Of a DNA stretch of 11,493 nt, positions 1-6,378 are shown one piece after another. This DNA comes from Ekhidna sp. GTDB lineage: Bacteria > Bacteroidota > Bacteroidia > Cytophagales > Cyclobacteriaceae. The stretch lies in contig JABSPG010000082.1 of the NCBI GenBank assembly GCA_013214445.1, positions 1-11,493 of the forward strand. Direction: 5' to 3'. How positions within the stretch are numbered: the first letter of the stretch is position 1; the number at the start of each line of letters is the position of its first letter. A program made the translations under genes and the position numbers. The notes under the pieces were generated by a model, which was given only the letters and a program-made list of their open reading frames with translations, had not been told where the DNA came from and made no database searches.

Positions 1-354
1 CTGCAGGTAAAGCGAATAGGCATGCATGTAAGTAGCTTCTAGAGCATACTCCGATCGGCCATAAATTTTCACAAATTCATTGAAATGGTGCGCACTTAGA
101 ATGTATTGCTTTTGATGAAAGTAGCTGTAAGAGAGGTAAAAATTTCCTAACTCAGCTTCTTCAGTTCCTCTAATGATTGGAAGGATATCTTCCAAAAGAA
201 GGGTCGTTCGATGATAGTCTTCTTCTTCGTAGTATTCCAGAGCAGCATCATACTTTGTTTTCCAATCTCCACTTTTTTGAATTTTGCGAAACTTGCTGCA
301 TCCTACAATACTCACTGCAAGCGCTATCAACAAAACAATTCGAATTTCCCTCAT
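1..354 (-). CDS. bamD: Outer membrane protein assembly factor BamD (N-terminal 118 residues, cut by the left edge)
   Basis: Reading the minus strand from ATG at 354 gives 118 in-frame codons to the window edge with no stop. The product opens with a short basic N-terminus and a hydrophobic stretch ending in a lipobox-like SIVGC, with Cys19 as the likely lipidated residue, so it should be an outer-membrane lipoprotein facing the periplasm. After the Cys comes the family's characteristic start, SKFRKIQKSGDWKTKYDAAL, then TPR-type helices (AALEYYEEEDYHR near residues 38-50, FYLSYSYFHQKQY near 75-87, and YMHAYSLYLQ at the edge). BamD is the TPR lipoprotein of the Bam complex, which folds beta-barrel proteins into the outer membrane. 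The C-terminal half lies outside the window. It lies 63 nt downstream of the OstA-like gene on the same strand, so the two may be co-transcribed, although a possible promoter element sits in that gap. Identification rests on recognised Bacteroidota BamD sequence and is fairly secure. Confidence 0.88.
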   Translation of the reverse strand, partial: MREIRIVLLIALAVSIVGCSKFRKIQKSGDWKTKYDAALEYYEEEDYHRTTLLLEDILPIIRGTEEAELGNFYLSYSYFHQKQYILSAHHFNEFVKIYGRSEYALEATYMHAYSLYLQ

Positions 355-371
355 AATTTTCCGATCGGTCG

Positions 372-381
372 GCAAAACTAA
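372..381 (-). promoter_or_regulatory. Possible Bacteroidota -7 promoter element for bamD
   Basis: On the minus strand the sequence TTAGTTTTGC lies here. It contains an exact match to the Bacteroidota -7 consensus TAnnTTTG and ends 18 nt before the bamD ATG, leaving room for a short leader. No convincing TTTG -33 element is seen at the usual spacing of about 19 nt, so the call is tentative. The same ten bases occur just before the OstA-like gene. Confidence 0.35.
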
Positions 382-417
382 GGAGTTCTATTCTAATCCC
401 TAGCAGTGCGTATGTCT

Positions 418-2067
418 TTACCCCTTTCCTTTAAGGCTTTTTAACAAATTCTTTTGGAGGGGAGCATTCTGATTTATGTTACCTTTTTCCAAATCAACGT
501 CAGCCGGAGGAATGAGTTTTGGATTTTGGATTTGCAATGTATCTATATCGATAGGGTCCTGCATAAGCAAATCTTCCAATGATGGTCGATCTGGTCCGCG
601 CCAATTGAAGCCATCCAATTTCTGTATTTCTTCAGTAAGCTCATGCGGTGGAATAAACTTTGCTTCAGGTTGGATATAGAAAGAGATATTGTCTAGTTCC
701 TCGTTTTTGAACCGGATCGTCATGTCACTGCAAAGAATTCGATTCATACCCAATGTGATAATATCATTGGGGTCCTCATCGTCCAAAACATAGTAGATGC
801 TTTCACCATTCCCATTCACATAAATTCTGTTGATTTTTGATTCAATGAAATCGGCTTTCATAGTTCTGCCCTTGATTTGATTATAATTTTGGAGCGTATC
901 CTCAGTGGTGAGAAAGGCGCGCTGTAGCAAGGACATGGTTTTGATTTCTTTCTCAGTCACCTCCATAATGACCGTGTCACCTTGTAGCTGATTTTTGAGA
1001 TTCCAGAAGATCGGATCTTCATAGAAATACAATAGCGAATCCTGCAAAAAATAGGATGCTGAATCTGCAAGTCCTTGTAGGTTCTTTTTCCAAATTTTCA
1101 CATTGTTATAAGCAAGTATTCTTTTCGCACTATCATATTTACTTTCAATAGATACTAAAGTGTCAGCGGAAACATAAAGTGTATCTCTACTAAGAAATCT
1201 TCTCATTAGTGCGTTTCCGTAAACCTTACTTATTCCATTTGCTTTGTCAGCATACCCGTCATCTCCAGTGATTACTACATCGTCATTCTTTGAGGTAAGA
1301 CTCACGTTCCCTGTGGCGTCATAGTATTTTTTGATATCATCAAAGAAGAGCTGATCACCTTCCATGTAGTAGTCTGTGGTTTCTATGGTGCCGTCCACAA
1401 ATTCTGATTGTTCAATCTTGGTACGAAATGTGCCTCCTTCTGCATGGAGAATGGATTCATCTTCGGTTATGATGGTCGTCTTGCCTTCTGTGATGGCGAT
1501 TTTAGGGACGGTATTATATCTTAACGTATCAGACTTTAGCACATAGTCTGGCGCATCTAATACTACATCTTGATAAAAGAGAGCATACTTCTGAAGACCA
1601 TAATAGTATCCAGAAATGCTGGTTAGTACATTTACTGAATCCTTTAGACGACCGCCATTGTAATACAAACCTATCTCGGTATCCATATTGTAGTCGAGAA
1701 ATTCTGTGGTGAGTCGTTGATCTCCTTTGGTATAAATCACATTTTCTCTCAGCTTGGAAGTGCGATCTTGTCCATTATAGATCAGTCTCTTAGAGGTAAT
1801 GGTCACTGAATCATCAACAATTTTCACATTACCAAAAGCCTCCATTACATTTTTGTCTACGTAATAGTAGGAGCTGTCGCAGTACATTGTGGATGTTTTT
1901 TGGGCAAAAACAACGTTCCCAATGAGTCGTCGGATTTTCTCTCCATCTTTACGAAATTCGAATAAATCTTCGGCTTTATACTTAATTCTATCTTTCTTTT
2001 GAGCGTCTACCGACCAAACACAAATTAGAGTAAGAAAAACAAATGTGGATATGACTAACTTCCGCAT
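418..2067 (-). CDS. OstA-like protein (LptA/LptD N-domain family), probable lipopolysaccharide transport or envelope protein
   Basis: This 549-residue protein starts with a clear signal peptide (residues 1-22, ending SVDAQ before KKDRIKYK), so it is exported. Residues about 28-290 consist of the repeating short beta-strand pattern of the OstA/LptA fold: GNVVFAQKTSTMYCDSSYYY (50-69), AFGNVKIVDDSVTITSK (77-93), ATGNVSLTSKNDDVVITGDD (251-270) and VYGNALMRR (282-290). A looser set of similar strands runs to about 465. The C-terminus carries a FNWRGPDRPSLEDL segment (487-500) and a polar tail. In Proteobacteria, LptA forms the periplasmic beta-jellyroll bridge that carries lipopolysaccharide to LptD. 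Bacteroidota carry much longer OstA-like proteins that are probably the counterpart, but the exact role is inference. The neighbouring bamD supports an outer-membrane assembly context. The start at 2067 is set by the signal peptide. It lies only 24 nt from the divergent tilS start, so a conventional promoter would have to overlap tilS. Confidence 0.85.
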   Translation of the reverse strand: MRKLVISTFVFLTLICVWSVDAQKKDRIKYKAEDLFEFRKDGEKIRRLIGNVVFAQKTSTMYCDSSYYYVDKNVMEAFGNVKIVDDSVTITSKRLIYNGQDRTSKLRENVIYTKGDQRLTTEFLDYNMDTEIGLYYNGGRLKDSVNVLTSISGYYYGLQKYALFYQDVVLDAPDYVLKSDTLRYNTVPKIAITEGKTTIITEDESILHAEGGTFRTKIEQSEFVDGTIETTDYYMEGDQLFFDDIKKYYDATGNVSLTSKNDDVVITGDDGYADKANGISKVYGNALMRRFLSRDTLYVSADTLVSIESKYDSAKRILAYNNVKIWKKNLQGLADSASYFLQDSLLYFYEDPIFWNLKNQLQGDTVIMEVTEKEIKTMSLLQRAFLTTEDTLQNYNQIKGRTMKADFIESKINRIYVNGNGESIYYVLDDEDPNDIITLGMNRILCSDMTIRFKNEELDNISFYIQPEAKFIPPHELTEEIQKLDGFNWRGPDRPSLEDLLMQDPIDIDTLQIQNPKLIPPADVDLEKGNINQNAPLQKNLLKSLKGKG

Positions 2068-2070
2068 GCT

Positions 2071-2080
2071 GCAAAACTAA
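2071..2080 (-). promoter_or_regulatory. Possible -7 promoter element directly before the OstA-like gene
   Basis: The minus strand reads TTAGTTTTGC, with an exact TAnnTTTG match ending four nucleotides before the ATG at 2067. If functional, transcription would begin at or next to the start codon, giving a leaderless or nearly leaderless message. A TTTTG lies 24 nt further upstream inside tilS, somewhat too far for a standard -33 element. The call rests on the motif match and on the identical ten bases before bamD. Confidence 0.3.
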
Positions 2081-2091
2081 CGTATCAGACG

Positions 2092-3405
2092 ATGCATTCT
2101 TTACAAAAACAGTTCCATGATTTCATTCGCGATAATCGCTTAGTCGAGAGAAAGGAAAAAGTTTTATTGGGTATTAGTGGAGGTATGGATTCTATGGTTT
2201 TGGCCCATTTGTTTTTAGAGTCCGAAATTCCTTTTGCAATGGCTCATTGTAATTTTGGCTTAAGAGGTGAAGAATCTGATGGTGACAAGCAATTTGTTCT
2301 TGATTGGGCAGAGAAGCACCAGGTGAAGATTTACGTTCAACGTTTTACATTAGGATCAGGTTCTATTCAGCTAAACGCAAGACAGGCGAGATACGAATGG
2401 TTTCATTCCTTAGCAAAGGATTATAACCTTGCCAAGGTTGCTCTAGCTCATCATTTGAATGATTCTTTGGAGACTGTTTTGTTAAATCTAGCAAGGGGTA
2501 CTGGTGTTCAAGGATTTAAAGGTATTTCTATTAAAAACGGTATTTTGATAAGGCCTCTATTATTTGCTGCTAGGAATCAACTTGAGCAGTATGCTGCTGA
2601 GAAAGGAATTGAGTGGCGAGAGGATTCCAGTAATGTAAAACTTGATTACAAGAGAAATCGAATCAGGCATAAAGTAGTTCCCCAGCTAGAGTTACTAAAT
2701 CCATCCTTGCACCAAACTTTCCGGTTGACCTCTGAGAGAATTAGACTAGCAGATGAGATGATTCAAAATCAATGTGATGAAGTGATTTCGCGGTATCTAA
2801 GAGAAGGTGATGAGTCATTTACATTAAGAACAGACTGGATTTCAAAGCCGAGTGATCTGTTGATCTTAGCTAAGGTGTTAGAACGTTTTGATTTTAATTA
2901 TCAGACAAGTAAGGAGATATTTCAATGTCTTCACAAGTCGGGTAAATTTTTCCCTTCCAATAATTGGCTCGCTTCAGTCGATCGAGGCTGTTTGATTTTT
3001 GTAAAAAATAGAGAGAGGCAGCTAGTGGAAGTTACAATTCCATGTGTTGGCCAATATTTGGTAGGATCAGCTGTTTTCACCATAGAGATAGTAGAATCTC
3101 ATGAGATTGACTTTACGCTAGATGAGGTAGAATTCTTCGATTCTGAAAAGCTATTATTCCCTTTAAAAATTAGAAATTGGAAGGAGGGGGATCGGTTCAA
3201 ACCATTAGGGATGAGAGGAGAGAAGAAGGTTAGTGATTTTTTGATTGATCAGAAGGTGCCATTACCAAAGAAAAAAGATGTTTTGATCCTAAAAGATCAA
3301 AATGAGATAGCTTGGGTGATCGATCACAGAATATCAAACACCTTCATGGTGCAAGACAGAAATAGTCAAGCGTTGAGAATATCAATTGATTCAAGTTTCG
3401 CGTAA
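2092..3405 (+). CDS. tilS: tRNA(Ile)-lysidine synthase TilS
   Basis: TilS ligates lysine to the C34 wobble base of the CAU-anticodon tRNA-Ile in an ATP-dependent cytoplasmic reaction, switching both its codon reading (AUA) and its charging identity; it is normally essential. The 437-residue product has the full architecture. The N-type ATP-pyrophosphatase P-loop SGGMDS is at residues 29-34, followed by AHCNFGLRGEESDGD (51-65), the RQARYEWF segment (97-104), AHHLNDSLETVLLNLARGTG (119-138) and RNRIRH (188-193). The C-terminal substrate-recognition domain includes WKEGDRFKPLGMRGEKKVSD (363-382). Length is normal for Bacteroidota TilS. The start at 2092 leaves 28 residues before the P-loop, as expected. 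It is divergent from the OstA-like gene with 24 nt between starts, and 30 nt upstream of an ABC permease with which it may be co-transcribed. Nothing suggests damage. Confidence 0.96.
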   Translation: MHSLQKQFHDFIRDNRLVERKEKVLLGISGGMDSMVLAHLFLESEIPFAMAHCNFGLRGEESDGDKQFVLDWAEKHQVKIYVQRFTLGSGSIQLNARQARYEWFHSLAKDYNLAKVALAHHLNDSLETVLLNLARGTGVQGFKGISIKNGILIRPLLFAARNQLEQYAAEKGIEWREDSSNVKLDYKRNRIRHKVVPQLELLNPSLHQTFRLTSERIRLADEMIQNQCDEVISRYLREGDESFTLRTDWISKPSDLLILAKVLERFDFNYQTSKEIFQCLHKSGKFFPSNNWLASVDRGCLIFVKNRERQLVEVTIPCVGQYLVGSAVFTIEIVESHEIDFTLDEVEFFDSEKLLFPLKIRNWKEGDRFKPLGMRGEKKVSDFLIDQKVPLPKKKDVLILKDQNEIAWVIDHRISNTFMVQDRNSQALRISIDSSFA

Positions 3406-3435
3406 CATTTGTAGCATTCGGATCATCTACTGAGC

Positions 3436-4647
3436 ATGTTAAAAATCATCCATACCTTCAAGGCGGCTTTTCACAATGCAAGAGCCAATATTTTTCATAC
3501 ATTGTTATCAGTACTAGGAATGGTTATCGGAGTAGGGGCATTGGTTTCTATTCTGTCATTGATTGATGGGATGGAAAAGTATGCGCATGATCAGATTTCT
3601 AAAACCACGTCCTTAGAAAGTGTGATGATTTCTACGGTAACGACACGAAAGGTTGATAATATAAACGTCAAAAAGACTGAGTATGGGTATTTCGATTACG
3701 ATCGCTTCAAATTGTTGATGGAAAGCCTACCCAAGGCAAAGGGGTATATGAGATATCAGGAATCTGGGTTTGTGCCAATGGGTGACAGTGCCAGTAGGGG
3801 AGTGTTACTCACGGGTGTGGTTGACACATGGAGTGAGCGTTTCAATCAAGTTTCTGGTAGATACCTTTCAGAAGAAGACCTTCAAGATCAGAAGGAAAAT
3901 GTTGTGGTTTCAGTGGAACTTGCTCGGGCAATGAACATCGATACCACTCTTTCATCAGATTTTGGTTCAATATCATTTAAGGGAACGGATTACAACATAG
4001 TGGGAGTGGTTGAATCAAAGTCTCAAAATCTGCAAATCTTTTGTCCAATCTCAGTGATCAAAAAAGAAAACCTTGTAGCAAAGCCCCCTTCGATCACGTT
4101 GATTGCTCCCTCTGTGGAGGAGGTTCCGGCGTTGGAGCAGGGAGTAAATACCTTTCTGAAGGATCACTTTGGGGATCAGTCAGAGGATTTTGATGTAGTT
4201 ACCAATGGCTTCAGAGTAGAGCAAGCCAATCAAGGGTTTTTGATCTTTAGGATTATCATGGGGATGATTGTTGGGATTTCTGTGATCGTTGGCGGTATTG
4301 GAGTAATGAATGTTTTACTAATTTCAGTGACAGAGCGGACTGCCGAAATAGGAGTGAGAAAAGCGGTTGGAGCTAAGCGTAAAGACCTAATTGTTCAGTT
4401 TTTAGCTGAATCACTTAGTATCAGCTTTATCGGGAGCTTCCTAGGCTTAATTCTTGGTGTTTTGTTTACGATTGCTGCTGTGCCTATCGTAAAGTACTTT
4501 ACCAAGATGCCTTTTGAAGCAGCATATACTAGCGATACGCTACTAGTGATTATGTTGGTCTCGATTGTTGTGGGTATCACATTTGGGACTTACCCTGCAA
4601 TGAAGGCATCAAGGCTTGATCCTGTAGAGGCAATCAGAAGGGAGTAG
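3436..4647 (+). CDS. ABC transporter permease, MacB/FtsX family
   Basis: The 403-residue product has the standard four-helix MacB-type topology. TM1 is near residues 19-42, a periplasmic MacB_PCD-like domain spans about 43-265, and TM2 (269-297), TM3 (329-352) and TM4 (368-390) form the FtsX domain. The diagnostic FtsX coupling sequence GGIGVMNVLLISVTERTAEI (286-305) followed by GVRKAVGAKRKDL (306-318) is intact, and the tail SRLDPVEAIRRE is typical. Such permeases do not form a classical transport channel. They work with a cytoplasmic ATPase (MacB/LolD-like) and usually transmit mechanical force to periplasmic partners, for example in efflux or lipoprotein handling. No ATPase gene is visible within the window, so the partner must be encoded elsewhere. 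It follows tilS after 30 nt on the same strand and converges on the sensor kinase gene with 3 nt between stop codons. Family is clear; substrate is unknown. Confidence 0.9.
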   Translation: MLKIIHTFKAAFHNARANIFHTLLSVLGMVIGVGALVSILSLIDGMEKYAHDQISKTTSLESVMISTVTTRKVDNINVKKTEYGYFDYDRFKLLMESLPKAKGYMRYQESGFVPMGDSASRGVLLTGVVDTWSERFNQVSGRYLSEEDLQDQKENVVVSVELARAMNIDTTLSSDFGSISFKGTDYNIVGVVESKSQNLQIFCPISVIKKENLVAKPPSITLIAPSVEEVPALEQGVNTFLKDHFGDQSEDFDVVTNGFRVEQANQGFLIFRIIMGMIVGISVIVGGIGVMNVLLISVTERTAEIGVRKAVGAKRKDLIVQFLAESLSISFIGSFLGLILGVLFTIAAVPIVKYFTKMPFEAAYTSDTLLVIMLVSIVVGITFGTYPAMKASRLDPVEAIRRE

Positions 4648-4650
4648 CGT

Positions 4651-6363
4651 TTAATTGTCCCAAATGGGCAGTGTCATGAAGAAGGTGGTGCCATTTCCTA
4701 GCTCACTTTCGCATCTAATTTCTCCACCCATAGCATTTATATATTTCTGCGATATGGTTAATCCCAAACCAGTAGATTCCATGTCACCATTTTTTAGGGG
4801 CTTGAAGGTCTCGAACAAGTAGGTGAGATCCTCCTTGTCCATTCCAGGACCTTCATCTCTAATGAATAGCTCGTAGAAGCCGCTTTTCTTTTTGGCTCCC
4901 AAGTAAATGGTAGAACCTTCAGGTGAATACTTCACTGCATTGTAGAGCACATTTTCTATTGCTTGAGTCAAATAGATCTTATCCCCGCTAAGGAAAGAAT
5001 CGTCAGGTATATCACTAAGGTCAAAGGAAATATTCTTATCAGCAGCCGTCAAGCTTTGTGATTGAACGTTGTTTTCGAGAACTTCTTGAACACTTAGTTT
5101 TTCTTCTACAACGTTGAGCTTTCTGCTCTCAATGGCACCAGCATCCAAAATCTTGTGCACCATATCTCGGTATCCGCCCGATGATTTTTTCAAGACACTT
5201 ACTAAGTGGTTGAAATCATCCGGAAGTTTATCCTCGTACTGTTCTAAAATTTGAGACAAGGATGTTAAATCATTGATAGGTTTTTTGATGTCATGAGCTA
5301 CCATGCTCATCATGAGATTTTTTTCTTTATTAACCGCAGCTAGATCTTCATTTTTTATCGCCAGTATCCTTCCTTGCTCCTGTATTTCTTCCTTTTGTTC
5401 ATTTATTTGACGGTACTGCTCTGCTAACAATATATTCTTCTTTTTCTTCTGGCTGTATTGTACACAGAGAATTACGACAAATGACACAGTCAGAATTAGA
5501 ATTACGATTAAGCCAAAACGGAGCAAGCGCTCTTTTTCCAGTTGCGTTTCTTGTTCGCGCAAGCTGATTTCATTCAGTTTTAGTTGTAGCCTCTGTCTTT
5601 CTGCACGCTCATTAGCTCTTGCTAGTGAATCCTGAGCTACCTGCAACCTCAGCATACTCAATTCTAATGCTTCATCCGATTTTGCTTTTTCACTAGCAAT
5701 AGCAGCGACTTTTTGCCGAGATTCTGTCTCAATTTTTTCTGATTGCTCATCTCTTAAGAATCTGTCTACTGTCGAGTAGAGATCGAAGTATTCAATGGAT
5801 TTTTCTGAGTTTCCTAATGCTTGATAGCATTCGTATAAAATCCCGTAGCATCGTTTGGTTAGATTGATGTTTTCAAGCTCTTGAGCATAATCAAGCGCTT
5901 CACTGGCAAAGTCAATGGCTTCCTGATTTTTTCCTAAACTTTGACTTACAGAGGCTGCATTGATAAGTCCAGAAAGTATGAAGTCTTTTTGCTTTAGTTC
6001 CTTAGCTAATTCTGTACCTTTTTTAAAGGCAGCAAGCGCTCCTTCATATTCTTCATTGTCTATCCTGACCAGTCCTAAATTGATATAGGCTGTTTTTATC
6101 CCGTTTTTATTCCCAACCTGTTGGTTGTATTCTATTGATTTTTGAAAGTAGTTGATGGCTTCATCATTCATTCTACTATTCCAGTAGATATAGGCCATTT
6201 TACCAGCAACACCTGCAGCATTGTCAAACTTTGAGTCATCTATGGCTTTTTTCAGTGCTTGCTCATATTGCTTAATCTGATTAGCGGCATCAGAATTTAG
6301 CTCCTGCGCAAACAGGAAAGAAGCACCTAAGAAAGCCAGCAGGAAAAATGTGGACTTAATCAT
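4651..6363 (-). CDS. TPR-containing membrane sensor histidine kinase
   Basis: This 570-residue protein has a signal peptide (1-20, ending FLFAQ), then tetratricopeptide-like helix pairs from about 30 to 200 (e.g. DEAINYFQKSIEYNQQVGN at 67-85 and YEGALAAFKKGTELAKEL at 106-123), a charged coiled coil (about 205-280), one transmembrane helix (about 282-303) and a second coiled coil (305-350). The TPR region should therefore be periplasmic. The cytoplasmic half is a complete kinase: HisKA with phospho-acceptor His357 in MVAHDIKKPIN; HATPase_c N-box with Asn475 in ENVLYNAVKYS; D-box DEGPGM (503-508); and TGLGL (531-535). No receiver or output domain is fused and no response regulator is encoded nearby, so it is an orphan. 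It starts 15 nt after the stop of the OmpL47-like repeat gene and is very probably its operon partner. All catalytic residues appear present. The input signal is unknown. Confidence 0.92.
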   Translation of the reverse strand: MIKSTFFLLAFLGASFLFAQELNSDAANQIKQYEQALKKAIDDSKFDNAAGVAGKMAYIYWNSRMNDEAINYFQKSIEYNQQVGNKNGIKTAYINLGLVRIDNEEYEGALAAFKKGTELAKELKQKDFILSGLINAASVSQSLGKNQEAIDFASEALDYAQELENINLTKRCYGILYECYQALGNSEKSIEYFDLYSTVDRFLRDEQSEKIETESRQKVAAIASEKAKSDEALELSMLRLQVAQDSLARANERAERQRLQLKLNEISLREQETQLEKERLLRFGLIVILILTVSFVVILCVQYSQKKKKNILLAEQYRQINEQKEEIQEQGRILAIKNEDLAAVNKEKNLMMSMVAHDIKKPINDLTSLSQILEQYEDKLPDDFNHLVSVLKKSSGGYRDMVHKILDAGAIESRKLNVVEEKLSVQEVLENNVQSQSLTAADKNISFDLSDIPDDSFLSGDKIYLTQAIENVLYNAVKYSPEGSTIYLGAKKKSGFYELFIRDEGPGMDKEDLTYLFETFKPLKNGDMESTGLGLTISQKYINAMGGEIRCESELGNGTTFFMTLPIWDN

Positions 6364-6378
6364 GTCATAAAAATACTA

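Noticed and set aside
361..372. CCGATCGG palindrome in the gap before bamD
   Set aside because: It is an eight-base palindrome followed by a partial repeat, without a partner site or T-run; no supported function.
476..679. 67-residue plus-strand open frame
   Set aside because: Antisense shadow of the OstA-like gene, with no recognisable features.
1989..1996. TATCTTTC as a possible -7 element for tilS
   Set aside because: One mismatch to TAnnTTTG, about 95 nt from the start and no upstream TTTG at proper spacing; too weak to annotate.
4395..4580. 61-residue minus-strand open frame
   Set aside because: Antisense to the FtsX domain of the MacB-type permease; hydrophobic-looking only because of the opposite-strand membrane helices.
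4658..4672. Small CCC-AAAT-GGG inverted repeat near the convergent gene ends
   Set aside because: The stem is only about three to five base pairs with a bulge and no T-run, and it lies inside the kinase coding sequence, so it is not a credible terminator.
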